This document shows positions 40,318 to 49,225 of a stretch of DNA of 64,000 bases, one piece after another. Under the pieces are notes generated by a model that did not search any database, had not been told where the DNA came from, and saw only the letters and a list, made by a program, of their open reading frames with translations. The stretch's first letter is position 1. Each line of letters begins with the position of its first letter. The stretch lies in contig NZ_NNBL01000011.1 of assembly GCF_002803065.1 (NCBI RefSeq), forward strand, positions 159,931 through 223,930. Reading direction: 5' to 3'. This DNA comes from Streptomyces sp. CB01635 (GTDB lineage: Bacteria > Actinomycetota > Actinomycetes > Streptomycetales > Streptomycetaceae). Position numbers and translations under genes: made by a program.

Positions 40318-41313
40318 TCAGCAGACCTCTTCAAGGTCCCGCCAGTCCCTGGAGTCCGGGCTGTCCGCGACCCAGCCGTCGAGCAGCCCCCGCACCAGCG
40401 CCGCGGGCGCCGCGACACCGCACTCGCGCTCGGGCACCCACAGCTGGCCGTCCGTGCGGTGGCCGAGCGGCCCCGGATGTCCGGGCTCGCTGTGGTCGTG
40501 CGGGTCCAGGTGCTCGCCGTCGCCCTCGTCGGACGGCATCCGCGACTCGGAGCACATCCGGCACAGCAGCCGCACGGAGGACGACCAGTCCTCGGCGGCG
40601 AAACCGGCGTCGGAGGCGAGCTGCTCCAGGGCGTCCCGGTCGGCCTCGGTCGCCGCTTCCAGGAGAACGACCCAGGTGGGGACGGGCGAGGGAGCCCACA
40701 GCTCGATCTCGTCGAAGACGGGGTACGAGTGCCCGGCGGCCGTCGTCCGCTCCCCGTGGGGCACGCCGTCGTGCAGCACGACCTCGCCCCAGCGCCGCCC
40801 GGAGGACGGCAGCGGGATGGACAGGACCTCCATGCGGGCGGGGTCGAGCCTGCGCCCCCACACCACCTCGGCCTCGCCCTCCGGCGACAGCCGCACGGCG
40901 GCGCTGCCCAGGTCCATGCCGGTCGGCTCACCGGCGGCGGTCGCGCCGCCCGGCACCTTCAGTCCGTACGCCTGCCAGGCCCGCCGTGCGAGCGGCCAGT
41001 CCTGCAGGGCGGTGGCCGCGATGCCCACGTTCCACCAGTCGGGGGCGCCGCTCTCGCGGTCCAGGAGGGCGACCGCGCGCAGGCCCGCGGCCCGCGCCTG
41101 CTCCCAGTCATGCCGGAACTTGTGCAGCAGCGCGAGGTTGAACCAGGACTCGGACAGCCACGGCTCGAGGTCGGCGGCCCGGGTGAGCAGGGCCCCGGCG
41201 TCCTCGTACCGGCCGTCGCCGATGAGCGTGAACGCCCGATCGGTGGCCTGCCGCCATGAGGCGGAGGGCCGGTGCCGTCCCTTGCCGAAGATCCTCACGA
41301 TTCCCGCCTGCAT
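40318..41313 (-). CDS. TPR-containing protein, 331 aa
   Basis: An N-terminal TPR array is visible: SASWRQATDRAFTLIGDGRY, LEPWLSESWFNLALLHKFR, ARAAGLRAVALLD, and WWNVGIAATALQDWPLARRA (about residues 15-125). The C-terminal 200 residues contain two cysteine pairs (LLCRMCSES, ERECGV) and are acidic. Probably a soluble scaffold; function unknown. ATG 41313 is preferred because translation upstream (to 41445) looks non-coding. It ends 65 bp upstream of def. Confidence 0.77.
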   Translation of the reverse strand: MQAGIVRIFGKGRHRPSASWRQATDRAFTLIGDGRYEDAGALLTRAADLEPWLSESWFNLALLHKFRHDWEQARAAGLRAVALLDRESGAPDWWNVGIAATALQDWPLARRAWQAYGLKVPGGATAAGEPTGMDLGSAAVRLSPEGEAEVVWGRRLDPARMEVLSIPLPSSGRRWGEVVLHDGVPHGERTTAAGHSYPVFDEIELWAPSPVPTWVVLLEAATEADRDALEQLASDAGFAAEDWSSSVRLLCRMCSESRMPSDEGDGEHLDPHDHSEPGHPGPLGHRTDGQLWVPERECGVAAPAALVRGLLDGWVADSPDSRDWRDLEEVC

Positions 41314-41448
41314 TCCCGCCTGTCGGTCCGGGGGACGGTGCCCTCGGGAGGCCTTCCCCCAAGGAGCACGGCCGGGGCCTGAGCCCCCGGACATCCTCTT
41401 CTTCGCATCCAACCACGTGCGGCCGGACAGCCGCTCATTACCCATGGG

Positions 41449-42729
41449 TTACCCAGCCGGGGGCAGGGTCACCCCGCCCCTCGACACGACCCTGGCCAGG
41501 GATTCCACCACATCGGGCTGGTAGTCGCGCCCCGTGGCCAGACGCAGTCGCTCCAGGGCGGTGAGGGGGCCCTGGGGACCTTCTCCCCGGGCCATCTCGT
41601 CGTATGCGTTGGCGGTGCGGACGATGCGCGCGGTGAGGGGCTGCTCACGGTAGGGGTCGGCCTGGCGCTCGACGACGACGGCGACCTCGGCGTCCACTCC
41701 CGTCTGGCGCACGACGGCCCCGCCCAGCAGCGCGATCCGGCGCTGCTCCTGGGCGGGCAGGGCGGCGGTGGCGCCGTCGGCCACGGGGTCGACGAGGGAC
41801 AGCTGCCCGATGTCGTGCATGAGGGCCGCGTACTCCAGGACGGTGAGGTCGGGCTCGGAGAGACCCAGCTCACGGCCCACGGCGCGGCTGAGCGCCGCGA
41901 CGCGCAGGGCGTGGCCCTGGGGCGTGTAGCCGGCGATCTCGGTGGCGCGGGCCAGCGAGGCGATCGTCTGCCGGTACGTGGTCCGCACGGCGGCGTACCG
42001 ACGGAAGGCGAGCTGGGTCAGGAGGAGGGGCAGGCAGAAGACGGGCAGCGCCCACAGTCCGGCGACGGCCACGGCGAGGGCGATGACGGCGCCGGTGGCG
42101 CACACCGCGGAGCCGATGCCGCTCATGGCCCGCAGCTCGTCCCTGAGCAGCGGCCCGAACGGCCAGCCGGTACGGGCGTGCGCCATGGCCGCGGCGAGGA
42201 CGGCGTCGCACAGCGCGGTCAGGACGAGCAGCCCGACGAGCAGCAGCGCGTAGGCCGCGCCGTCGCCGAGCCAGGCGCCGAACCTGCCCTCGTTGTACAG
42301 GGGTTGGAAGCAGACGGCGGCGAAGGCGACGGTGAGGACGCGCCGCGCCATGTGGTCGGCGGACGGCCCGCGCCCGACCGCGAGGTGCGGCACGGAGCCG
42401 ACGAGCGCGGCCGCGACGCAGACGGCGACGACCTGGAGCGCTCCGTGATGCGTCGCCTGCCCCGCCGTCTCCCCGAGGAGTGCGTAGGCGAGCGCGCCGG
42501 CGACCCCGAGTGGTGCGGGCTCCCGGTCCTTTCCGGGTGCCCCCCAGCGCGCGAGTTCACCGACGGCGATGAGCACGCCGAAGGCGAGCGCCGTCCCGGG
42601 TTCCTCCAGCCCCTTCCAGAGGGTGGCGCCCAGGGAGGCGGCGCTGAGCACGACGGCGAGGCCCTGGACGGCCGCGATCGTGGTGCGCGCCCGGCCGCTC
42701 CCCGGACCCGGGGACCGCCTCCACGTCAC
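41449..42729 (-). CDS. Membrane protein with degenerate HD domain, 426 aa
   Basis: The N-terminal half has about six to eight hydrophobic segments. The C-terminal domain shows an HD core (GHALRVAALSRAVG, then ALMHDIGQL), but the residues that complete an HD-GYP phosphodiesterase are missing: where its partner has HHHERMDGSGYP this protein reads VVVERQADPY. It is therefore probably not a c-di-GMP hydrolase. The start GTG 42729 overlaps the partner's stop (GTGA), so the two are made together, perhaps as a heteromer. Confidence 0.82.
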   Translation of the reverse strand: MTWRRSPGPGSGRARTTIAAVQGLAVVLSAASLGATLWKGLEEPGTALAFGVLIAVGELARWGAPGKDREPAPLGVAGALAYALLGETAGQATHHGALQVVAVCVAAALVGSVPHLAVGRGPSADHMARRVLTVAFAAVCFQPLYNEGRFGAWLGDGAAYALLLVGLLVLTALCDAVLAAAMAHARTGWPFGPLLRDELRAMSGIGSAVCATGAVIALAVAVAGLWALPVFCLPLLLTQLAFRRYAAVRTTYRQTIASLARATEIAGYTPQGHALRVAALSRAVGRELGLSEPDLTVLEYAALMHDIGQLSLVDPVADGATAALPAQEQRRIALLGGAVVRQTGVDAEVAVVVERQADPYREQPLTARIVRTANAYDEMARGEGPQGPLTALERLRLATGRDYQPDVVESLARVVSRGGVTLPPAG

Positions 42730-44051
42730 CGCGGAGCCGCCCGCCGCGTGACGCGGGGCCCGGGCACCTGCCCGGCGGCCTCGTCCGCGGTCACCGCGGG
42801 GTTCCATCCGTGCCGCCCGAGCGCCCGCACCAGCGCCCCGACCATCAGCGGGTCGAACTGCGCGCCCGCGCACCGGGACAGCTCGGCGAGGGCGACGTCG
42901 ACGGGCCGCGCCCGCGAGTAGGACCGGGTGGACGTCATCGCGTCGAACGCGTCCGCCACCGCCACCACCCGCGCGAACTCCGGGATCTGCGCCCCCGTGA
43001 GCCCGTAGGGGTACCCGCTGCCGTCCATCCGCTCGTGGTGATGCAGGATCGCCGCCCGCGCCTCCCCCAGGAACCCGATGCCGCGCACCATCTCGTGCCC
43101 GTACTCGGGGTGCAGTTCGATGATGCGCCGCTCCTCGGGGGTCAGCGGGCCGTCCTTGCGCAACAGGCGGGTGGGGACGCCGAGTTTGCCGACGTCGTGC
43201 AGGATCCCGGCGAACCGCAGGACCTCGGCGCGCTCGTCCGCCATGCCGAGTTCGCGGGCGATCATCATGGACGCCTGGCCGACCCGCTCGCTGTGGCCCC
43301 GCGTGTATCCGTCCTTGATGTCGACGGCCTGTACGAGAGCCCGGATCGTCTCCTGGTGGGCGGCGCGCTCGCGGTGGTACTGGGCGAACACCCAGCAGGA
43401 GATGTACATCGGCAGCAGCACGAGCAGCGCGGCGAACGGGCCGTACGGGCTGCGCCACAGGACGGCCATCATGAGGCCCGCGAGGCCGTGCACGGCGACG
43501 GGTCCGAGGGCGCTCGGGAAGAGGCCGCGCCAGGCGGCGCGCAGCGGGACGCGTTCGGCGGTGGCGAGGATGCCGCCGTCGAGCAGGGCGAGGACGGCGC
43601 AGAAGACGAGGACCGCCGCTCCGGCGGGCACGAGCGCGTAAGGGAAGTGGGGCGCGGACACCGCCGCGGTGCCGCCGAGCGCTCCGTGGACGCGGGCGGC
43701 GGCCCAGGTGGCGAGGGCGAGCTGGGCGGCGCGCCAGACGCGGCGCAGGCCGGCCGGGCGCCGGTCGGTCCTGGCGACGAGCGCTTCGGGCACGGCGACG
43801 AGTGCGGCAGCCGCGGGCGGCAGGAGGAACGCTCCGGCGAGCAGCACCGGGAAGAAGGTGCCCATGCCCTTGGGTACGCGCCGCCCGATCACGCGGCACT
43901 GGCCCGCGTGTTCGCATCCCGTGTAGAGGACGGCGAGGAGTCCGACGGCGGGCCAGGGTGTGGCCGGGCCCGCGGCGGGGGCCAGGCACGCGAGGGCGCC
44001 GCCGGCCGCGCACAGGACATAGCCGAGGGCCACTGGCGGAACCGTGCGCAT
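42726..44051 (-). CDS. Membrane HD-GYP phosphodiesterase-type protein
   Basis: The 441-residue protein has an N-terminal membrane domain of about 200 residues (roughly seven helices), then an intact HD-GYP domain: GHSERVGQAS, LHDVGKLGVP, HHHERMDGSGYPYG, and VADAFDAMTSTRSY. HD-GYP proteins hydrolyse c-di-GMP or related cyclic dinucleotides, which govern Streptomyces development. Catalytic residues are complete, but activity and ligand are inferred. It is coupled to the degenerate HD gene downstream. Confidence 0.9.
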   Translation of the reverse strand: MRTVPPVALGYVLCAAGGALACLAPAAGPATPWPAVGLLAVLYTGCEHAGQCRVIGRRVPKGMGTFFPVLLAGAFLLPPAAAALVAVPEALVARTDRRPAGLRRVWRAAQLALATWAAARVHGALGGTAAVSAPHFPYALVPAGAAVLVFCAVLALLDGGILATAERVPLRAAWRGLFPSALGPVAVHGLAGLMMAVLWRSPYGPFAALLVLLPMYISCWVFAQYHRERAAHQETIRALVQAVDIKDGYTRGHSERVGQASMMIARELGMADERAEVLRFAGILHDVGKLGVPTRLLRKDGPLTPEERRIIELHPEYGHEMVRGIGFLGEARAAILHHHERMDGSGYPYGLTGAQIPEFARVVAVADAFDAMTSTRSYSRARPVDVALAELSRCAGAQFDPLMVGALVRALGRHGWNPAVTADEAAGQVPGPRVTRRAAPR

Positions 44052-44227
44052 ACCGACCCCCCTCCCCGTGATCCCGCTTCAGGTTCCGGAGAATAGAGCG
44101 GTGGAGAGGGCGCGCGGGCGGCATCGCGAGGATTCCCCGGGCCACCCGACGGCGGATTAGCACATTCGGGTGACGGGGGTGGAGAACGAGGGGCGGGGAA
44201 CCCGGCCGGGAACGGCGGGGAACGGCG

Positions 44228-44259
44228 GCGGGACGTGACGTATCGCCGTCACGTCCCGC
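44228..44259 (-). terminator. sigR-rsrA operon terminator
   Basis: A perfect 13-bp stem (44228-44240 with 44247-44259) with a 6-base loop, 31 bp after the rsrA stop. Confidence 0.8.
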
Positions 44260-44290
44260 TCATCACCGCTCGGCCCCGGGGGCCGCAGTC

Positions 44291-44602
44291 TCAGGCTTCC
44301 TTCAGCTTGGGAGCCGACGCCGTCACGTCCTGGTCGGGCACGGCCTGCCCCGAACGGATCAGGTCGATGCGGCCCATGACCTTCGAGCGCAGGTCGCTCG
44401 GTACGTCGTCCTGGCCGCAGCACCGCTTGACCAGTTTCTTCACGGCCTGCTCGAGGCCGTACTTCTCGAGGCACGGAGAGCACTCCTCGAAGTGCGTCTC
44501 GAACTTCGTGCAGTCGCTGTCCGGCATCTCGTGATCGAGGAACTCGTAGAGATGGTCGAGGACTTCACTGCAGTCCGTCTCGTGGTGCTCGCCGCAGCTC
44601 AT
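44291..44602 (-). CDS. rsrA: Redox-sensing zinc anti-sigma factor RsrA
   Basis: The 103-residue ZAS protein holds SigR inactive under reducing conditions. Cys3, Cys11, and the zinc motif THFEECSPC (HxxxCxxC, near residues 37-44) match RsrA; a CC pair near 61-62 also occurs. Oxidation forms a trigger disulfide, expels zinc and frees SigR. It starts with an ATGA overlap on the sigR stop. Confidence 0.96.
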   Translation of the reverse strand: MSCGEHHETDCSEVLDHLYEFLDHEMPDSDCTKFETHFEECSPCLEKYGLEQAVKKLVKRCCGQDDVPSDLRSKVMGRIDLIRSGQAVPDQDVTASAPKLKEA

Positions 44603-45450
44603 GAGCCCGAGCCTTTCGCTTCGTTCGACTCCCCGGCACCGGCCGGGACCAGTCCGCGGTCGCGGGCGTAGTCCTCGAGCATGCCGCGCAGCTGGCGACG
44701 GCCCCGGTGGAGCCGGGACATCACCGTCCCGATGGGTGTCCCCATGATGTCCGCGATCTCCTTGTACGCAAAGCCCTCTACGTCGGCGAGATAGACCGCG
44801 ATGCGGAACTCCTCGGGGATCGCCTGGAGCGCCGACTTCACGTCCGAGTCGGGCAGGTGGTCGAGCGCCTGCGACTCGGCGGAACGCAGGCCGGTCGACA
44901 TGTGCGACTCGGCACGCGCCAGCTGCCAGTCCTCGATCTCCTCGGCGGCACTGCGCTGGGGCTCGCGCTGCTTCTTGCGGTACGAGTTGATGAAGGTGTT
45001 CGTGAGGATGCGGTACAGCCACGCCTTGAGGTTCGTGCCCTCGCGGAACTGGTGGAACGACGCGTACGCCTTCGCGTAGGTCTCCTGCACCAGGTCCTCG
45101 GCATCGGCCGGGTTGCGCGTCATGCGCAGCGCGGCCGAGTACATCTGGTCGAGGAACGTGAGCGCGTCGCGCTCGAAGCGCAGGCTGCGCTCCGCGGCGG
45201 TCTCCTCGGGCTCTTCCGCCTGGCCGTGTTCGGTCCCTGCGTCGGTGCCAGTGACCGGACCCACCTCCTCCAACGACGTGGCGGGGCCGAAGGAGACCCC
45301 ACTCGAATCGGAGAATAGACGACCTTCGGCCGAAGCGGCCTGGCGATCGGGTCCGCCCGCCGTCCGAATGGGGGCGGTCTTCGCCGCGTGCAGCACGCTC
45401 CACTCCAGGTCAGCGGCGCTGCTGCGGCTCGGGCAGATGGTCGAACCCAT
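44599..45450 (-). CDS. sigR: Thiol-stress ECF sigma factor SigR, long isoform
   Basis: From ATG 45450 the product has 283 residues; from GTG 45264 (GPVTGTDAG) it has 221. In S. coelicolor SigR is the short form, and a longer, unstable SigR' is made from the oxidation-induced transcript. The upstream start here has GAGGAAG before it. Region 2 is visible in DAEDLVQETYAKAYASF and WLYRILTNTFINSYR, and region 4 in FAYKEIADIMGTPIGTVMSR. It controls thioredoxin, mycothiol and proteolysis genes under disulfide stress. It is followed by rsrA in a coupled operon. Confidence 0.94.
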   Translation of the reverse strand: MGSTICPSRSSAADLEWSVLHAAKTAPIRTAGGPDRQAASAEGRLFSDSSGVSFGPATSLEEVGPVTGTDAGTEHGQAEEPEETAAERSLRFERDALTFLDQMYSAALRMTRNPADAEDLVQETYAKAYASFHQFREGTNLKAWLYRILTNTFINSYRKKQREPQRSAAEEIEDWQLARAESHMSTGLRSAESQALDHLPDSDVKSALQAIPEEFRIAVYLADVEGFAYKEIADIMGTPIGTVMSRLHRGRRQLRGMLEDYARDRGLVPAGAGESNEAKGSGS

Positions 45451-45537
45451 GCGGCGGACTTCCTCTCGTAAGCACTCGTGACAACGCGTGACTTCTCACA
45501 GGCCTTCGACAGCACTCTCGTACCGTCTGTTCCCGAC

Positions 45538-45563
45538 AACAGACGCCCGGGCCGCAACATTCC
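45538..45563 (-). promoter_or_regulatory. SigR-dependent promoter of sigR (sigRp2-like)
   Basis: On the minus strand GGAAT (45563-45559), 18 bases, then GTT (45540-45538): an exact match to the SigR consensus GGAAT-N18/19-GTT. The start of transcription would be near 45531, about 80 bases before the long-isoform ATG, giving positive autoregulation. Confidence 0.78.
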
Positions 45564-45569
45564 CGGGCG

Positions 45570-46247
45570 TTACGCGAGTGATCCGGCCCACTTCGCGACG
45601 GCGTCCACGATGAGTGCCACGGCCTCGTCCTGGCCGATGTCCGCCCGCTTGGGCACCGCGAACCCGTGGTCCCCGTAAGGGATTTCGACGAGCTCGTACG
45701 CGGTGGATCCGGGGAATTCCGCGGGCTTCCCGAAGGGGTCGTTGCCGCCCTGGACGACGAGGGTGGGGACCCCGGCGCCGAGGAGTTCGTCGGCGCGGGA
45801 CTTCTCGGGGCGGCCCGGCGGGTGGAGTGGGAAGCTCAGGGCGAGGACGGCGGCCGCGCCGAGTTCTTGCGCCGTGCGGCACGCCACGCGCGCGCCCGCG
45901 CTGCGCCCGCCCGAGACGACCGGGAGCCCCGGCTCCTCCAGGGCGGGCCACACCCCGCGCCAGCCGACGTCCAAGGTCTTCGGCGCGGGCGCCACCTTCT
46001 TGCCGGCCACCCGCCACGGCTGCTCGACGAGGGCGACGGTCACTCCGTGTGCGGGCAGCTCGGCGGCGACGGCCTTCAGGTCACGCGCCTCGATGCCGCC
46101 GCCAGCGCCATGGCTGAGGGCCAGGACGAGGCGGGCTTTCTTCCCGGGGGCCGGGTGCCAGGTGATGCGGGCCTCACCTGCGCCGGTCTCGACGATCTCG
46201 GTCTTCGCAGCGGGTCCGGCGGCTCTCGTGGTCGTGTTCTTGGTCAC
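45570..46247 (-). CDS. Alpha/beta hydrolase (KANL3/Tex30-like family)
   Basis: The 225-residue protein has the nucleophile elbow GGRSAGARVA (Ser near 116), oxyanion-side strand VLALSHGAGGG, an acidic residue in VVQGGNDPFG and the catalytic His in YGDHGFAV. Substrate unknown. It starts at GTG 46247, one base after the YedK stop, so they form an operon. Confidence 0.83.
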   Translation of the reverse strand: MTKNTTTRAAGPAAKTEIVETGAGEARITWHPAPGKKARLVLALSHGAGGGIEARDLKAVAAELPAHGVTVALVEQPWRVAGKKVAPAPKTLDVGWRGVWPALEEPGLPVVSGGRSAGARVACRTAQELGAAAVLALSFPLHPPGRPEKSRADELLGAGVPTLVVQGGNDPFGKPAEFPGSTAYELVEIPYGDHGFAVPKRADIGQDEAVALIVDAVAKWAGSLA

Positions 46248-46248
46248 G

Positions 46249-47064
46249 TCAGAAGAGTGTGCCCTCCTCGGGCCCTTCCAGCTCCTTGAGCAGCTCCGGC
46301 CCGTTGTTGCGCACGTTGCTGACCGAGGTCGAGACGGGGTAGGCCCGCATCAGTCCCTCCGGCGGCGGCGCGAGCAGCGACTTCAGGTCGTCGACGTCGG
46401 TGTGCGCCGGGTCGAGCCAGGCGTCCCAGCGGTCCGGGGTGAGCATGAGCGGCATGCGGGGGTGGATGTCGGAGAGCGAGTGGGGCCCCTCGTCGGGGGC
46501 GACGGCGAGCGGCGCGGTCTCCGCCTCGGTGGTGATGACCGTGCACGTCACCCACCAGGCGAGCGGGTGCTCGTCGGGCAGGGTGCGGTCGCGCCAGAAC
46601 TCGTACAGGCCCGCCATCGCGAAGACGGAGCCGTCGGCGGGCGTGACGAAGTAGGGCTGCTTGCGCGGCCGCTTCTTCTTGCCCTCGACCTCCAGGTCGC
46701 GCTCGCCGACGCCGGTGACCCACTCGTAGTAGCCGTCGGCGGGCAGGATGCAGCGGCGGCTCGAGAAGGCGCGGCGGTACGAGGGCTTCTCGTACACCGT
46801 CTCGGCGCGGGCGTTGATCATCCGGGCGCCGCCCTCGGGGGTCTTCGACCACGACGGCACGAGGCCCCACTTGAGTGTGCGCAGCTGACGAACCGGATTC
46901 CGGTCGGCAGCGTCCTTCACAGGGCGGTCGAGTACCGCGTAGACCTCCTTGGTCGGGGCCACGTTGAAGTCGGGCGCGAGGGTCTCCTCGGGCTCCCACT
47001 TCTCGATCTCAAAGATTCCTGCGAGATCCTCGGGCCTACGACTCGATGCATACCGTCCGCACAT
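46249..47064 (-). CDS. SOS response-associated peptidase family protein (YedK/HMCES)
   Basis: The 271-residue protein begins MCGRYAS; Cys2, exposed after Met removal, forms a stable thiazolidine crosslink to abasic sites in single-stranded DNA. Other conserved pieces are FNVAPT, the Asn in MINARAET, Glu in GLYEFWRD, and His in HPRMPLML. It protects replication forks from abasic-site breakage. No LexA box was recognised upstream, where it is divergent from the M50-like gene with 49 bp between. Confidence 0.9.
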   Translation of the reverse strand: MCGRYASSRRPEDLAGIFEIEKWEPEETLAPDFNVAPTKEVYAVLDRPVKDAADRNPVRQLRTLKWGLVPSWSKTPEGGARMINARAETVYEKPSYRRAFSSRRCILPADGYYEWVTGVGERDLEVEGKKKRPRKQPYFVTPADGSVFAMAGLYEFWRDRTLPDEHPLAWWVTCTVITTEAETAPLAVAPDEGPHSLSDIHPRMPLMLTPDRWDAWLDPAHTDVDDLKSLLAPPPEGLMRAYPVSTSVSNVRNNGPELLKELEGPEEGTLF

Positions 47065-47113
47065 ACGTGCCACAGTGCCAGATACTGGCCCGCCAGAGGG
47101 AGCCGCTCCAGCC

Positions 47114-47836
47114 ATGTACGTCACCGCGAGTAGCGGCGCCGCCGACCTGTGGGACCGGGTCTTCGGCAGCCAGTCCGACCCCGATCAGTGGGTGGTGTTC
47201 GCCACAGCGGCGGCCGCGCTCGCCGTGATCGTCCCGCACAACATATGGCGGCTCTCCCGCAACGCGATCACCATCGCCCACGAGGGCGGGCACGGCATCG
47301 TGGCCCTGCTCAGCGGGCGCCGTCTCGACGGCATCAGGCTGCACTCGGACACCAGCGGCCTCACGGTCAGCCGTGGCAAGCCGTCGGGCCTGGGCATGAT
47401 CCTGACCGCGGCCGCCGGCTACACCGCTCCCCCGCTCCTCGGCCTCGGCGGCGCGGCGCTGCTCGCCGCCGGGCACATCACGGCCCTCCTGTGGCTGGCC
47501 ACGGCCCTGCTCCTGGCGCTGCTCGTGATGATCAGGAACGCGTACGGCGCGCTGACCGTGATCCTGACCGGCGGCCTCTTCGTGCTCGTGTCGTGGCTGG
47601 CGGGACCGCAGGTGCAGGCCGCGTTCGCATACGTCGTCGTGTGGTTCCTGCTCCTGGGCGGCGTGCGGCCCGCGTTCGAGCTGCAGAGCAAGCGCAGGCG
47701 GGGCGGGGCCGGGGACTCCGACGCGGACCAGCTGTCGCGGCTCACGCACGTGCCGGCGGGAATGTGGCTGTTCTTCTTCCACGCCGTCTCACTGTGCTCG
47801 CTGCTCGGCGGGGGCCGCTGGCTGCTGGGACTCTGA
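47114..47836 (+). CDS. M50B-like membrane metalloprotease
   Basis: The 240-residue membrane protein carries IAHEGGHGIVALLSGRR, an HExxH zinc motif within a membrane helix region, plus five or six hydrophobic segments. GAGDSDADQLSRLTHVP near the C terminus resembles the NPDG-like Asp loop region of M50 peptidases, with Asp as third ligand. It might process membrane regulators; the substrate is unknown. It is divergent from the YedK-like gene. Confidence 0.82.
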   Translation: MYVTASSGAADLWDRVFGSQSDPDQWVVFATAAAALAVIVPHNIWRLSRNAITIAHEGGHGIVALLSGRRLDGIRLHSDTSGLTVSRGKPSGLGMILTAAAGYTAPPLLGLGGAALLAAGHITALLWLATALLLALLVMIRNAYGALTVILTGGLFVLVSWLAGPQVQAAFAYVVVWFLLLGGVRPAFELQSKRRRGGAGDSDADQLSRLTHVPAGMWLFFFHAVSLCSLLGGGRWLLGL

Positions 47837-47880
47837 CCCCGGGTGGGGGCTCGTGATCCGGCCCGATCGCCTGAGCCCAC

Positions 47881-47892
47881 TAAAGTAAAGGC
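47881..47892 (+). promoter_or_regulatory. aroA -10 element, leaderless start
   Basis: TAAAGT (47881-47886) fits TANNNT and lies exactly seven bases before the aroA ATG at 47893. No Shine-Dalgarno sequence is present, so transcription and translation probably start at the same base. No good -35 is seen. Confidence 0.42.
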
Positions 47893-49209
47893 ATGACCGA
47901 AATCCCCGTGCACACCTCTCTCTGGCCCGCCCCCCACGCGAGCGGCCCCGTCTTCGCGACGGTCCATGTGCCGGGGTCGAAGTCGGTCACCAACCGCGCG
48001 CTCGTCCTGGCCGCGCTCGCCGCCGAGCCCGGCTGGCTGCGCCGCCCGCTGCGCTCGCGCGACACGCTCCTGATGGCGGCCGCCCTGCGCGCCATGGGCG
48101 TCGGCATCGAGGAGGGCGTGGGCCCGGACGGTTCCGGCGAGGCCTGGCGCGTCATCCCTTCGGGGCTGCGCGGCCCGGCCACGGTCGACGTGGGCAACGC
48201 CGGTACGGTGATGCGCTTCCTGCCCCCCGTCGCGGCGCTCGCCGACGGATCGGTGCGCTTCGACGGCGACCCCCGTTCGTACGAGCGGCCGCTGAACGGC
48301 GTGATCGACGCGCTGCGCGTGCTCGGCGCCCGGATCGACGACGACAGCCGCGGCTCGCTCCCGATGACCGTGCACGGCACCGGCGCCCTCGACGGCGGCC
48401 GGGTCGAGATCGACGCGTCCTCCTCGTCGCAGTTCGTCAGCGCCCTCCTGCTGTCCGCGCCGCGCTTCAACCAGGGGGTCGAGATGCGTCACGTCGGCGG
48501 CCCGCTGCCCTCGATGCCGCACATCCGGATGACCGTCGACATGCTGCGCACGGTCGGCGCCCAGGTCGACACCCCGGAGTCCGGCGGCGAGCCGAACGTC
48601 TGGCGCGTCACCTCGGGCGCCCTGCTCGGCCGCGACCTGACGGTGGAGCCCGACCTGTCGAACGCCCAGCCGTTCCTGGCCGCGGCCCTCGTCACCGGCG
48701 GCAAGGTCACCGTCCCCGACTGGCCGGAGCGCACGACGCAGCCCGGCGACCGGTTGCGCGAGATCTTCACCCTGATGGGCGGCTCCTGCGAACTGACCGG
48801 GCAGGGCCTCGAGTTCACCGGATCCGGCGCGATCCACGGCATCGACGTGGACCTGAGCGAGGTCGGCGAGCTGACGCCCGGCATCGCGGCCGTCGCGGCC
48901 CTCGCCGACTCCCCCTCCACGCTCCGGGGCGTGGCGCACCTGCGCCTGCACGAGACGGACCGCCTGGCCGCGCTCACCAAGGAGATCAACGAGCTCGGCG
49001 GCGACGTCACCGAGACCGCCGACGGCCTGCACATCCGGCCGCGCCGCCTGCACGGCGGGATCTTCCACACGTACGACGACCACCGCATGGCCACCGCGGG
49101 CGCGATCATCGGCCTCGCCGTGCCGGGCGTGGAGATCGAGAACGTGGGGACGACCGCCAAGACACTGCCCGACTTCCCCGACCTGTGGGCCGGGATGCTG
49201 GGGAACTGA
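47893..49209 (+). CDS. aroA: 3-Phosphoshikimate 1-carboxyvinyltransferase (EPSP synthase)
   Basis: The 438-residue shikimate-pathway enzyme joins PEP and shikimate-3-P. Conserved blocks: PGSKSVTNRALVLAALA (phosphate binding), GNAGTVMRFLPPVAAL, DGDPRSYERP, and LHLRLHETDRL near the C terminus (seen as HLRLHETDRLAAL). Its length and fold are normal. It is followed 16 bp later by rsgA. Confidence 0.96.
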   Translation: MTEIPVHTSLWPAPHASGPVFATVHVPGSKSVTNRALVLAALAAEPGWLRRPLRSRDTLLMAAALRAMGVGIEEGVGPDGSGEAWRVIPSGLRGPATVDVGNAGTVMRFLPPVAALADGSVRFDGDPRSYERPLNGVIDALRVLGARIDDDSRGSLPMTVHGTGALDGGRVEIDASSSSQFVSALLLSAPRFNQGVEMRHVGGPLPSMPHIRMTVDMLRTVGAQVDTPESGGEPNVWRVTSGALLGRDLTVEPDLSNAQPFLAAALVTGGKVTVPDWPERTTQPGDRLREIFTLMGGSCELTGQGLEFTGSGAIHGIDVDLSEVGELTPGIAAVAALADSPSTLRGVAHLRLHETDRLAALTKEINELGGDVTETADGLHIRPRRLHGGIFHTYDDHRMATAGAIIGLAVPGVEIENVGTTAKTLPDFPDLWAGMLGN

Positions 49210-49225
49210 CGGGCGGATCGAGATC

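Noticed and set aside
41449..44163. A 904-residue fusion of the two HD-domain proteins
   Set aside because: The upstream half of that frame is an Arg/Pro-rich shadow of the intact HD-GYP gene; the GTGA overlap at 42726-42729 marks two separate genes.
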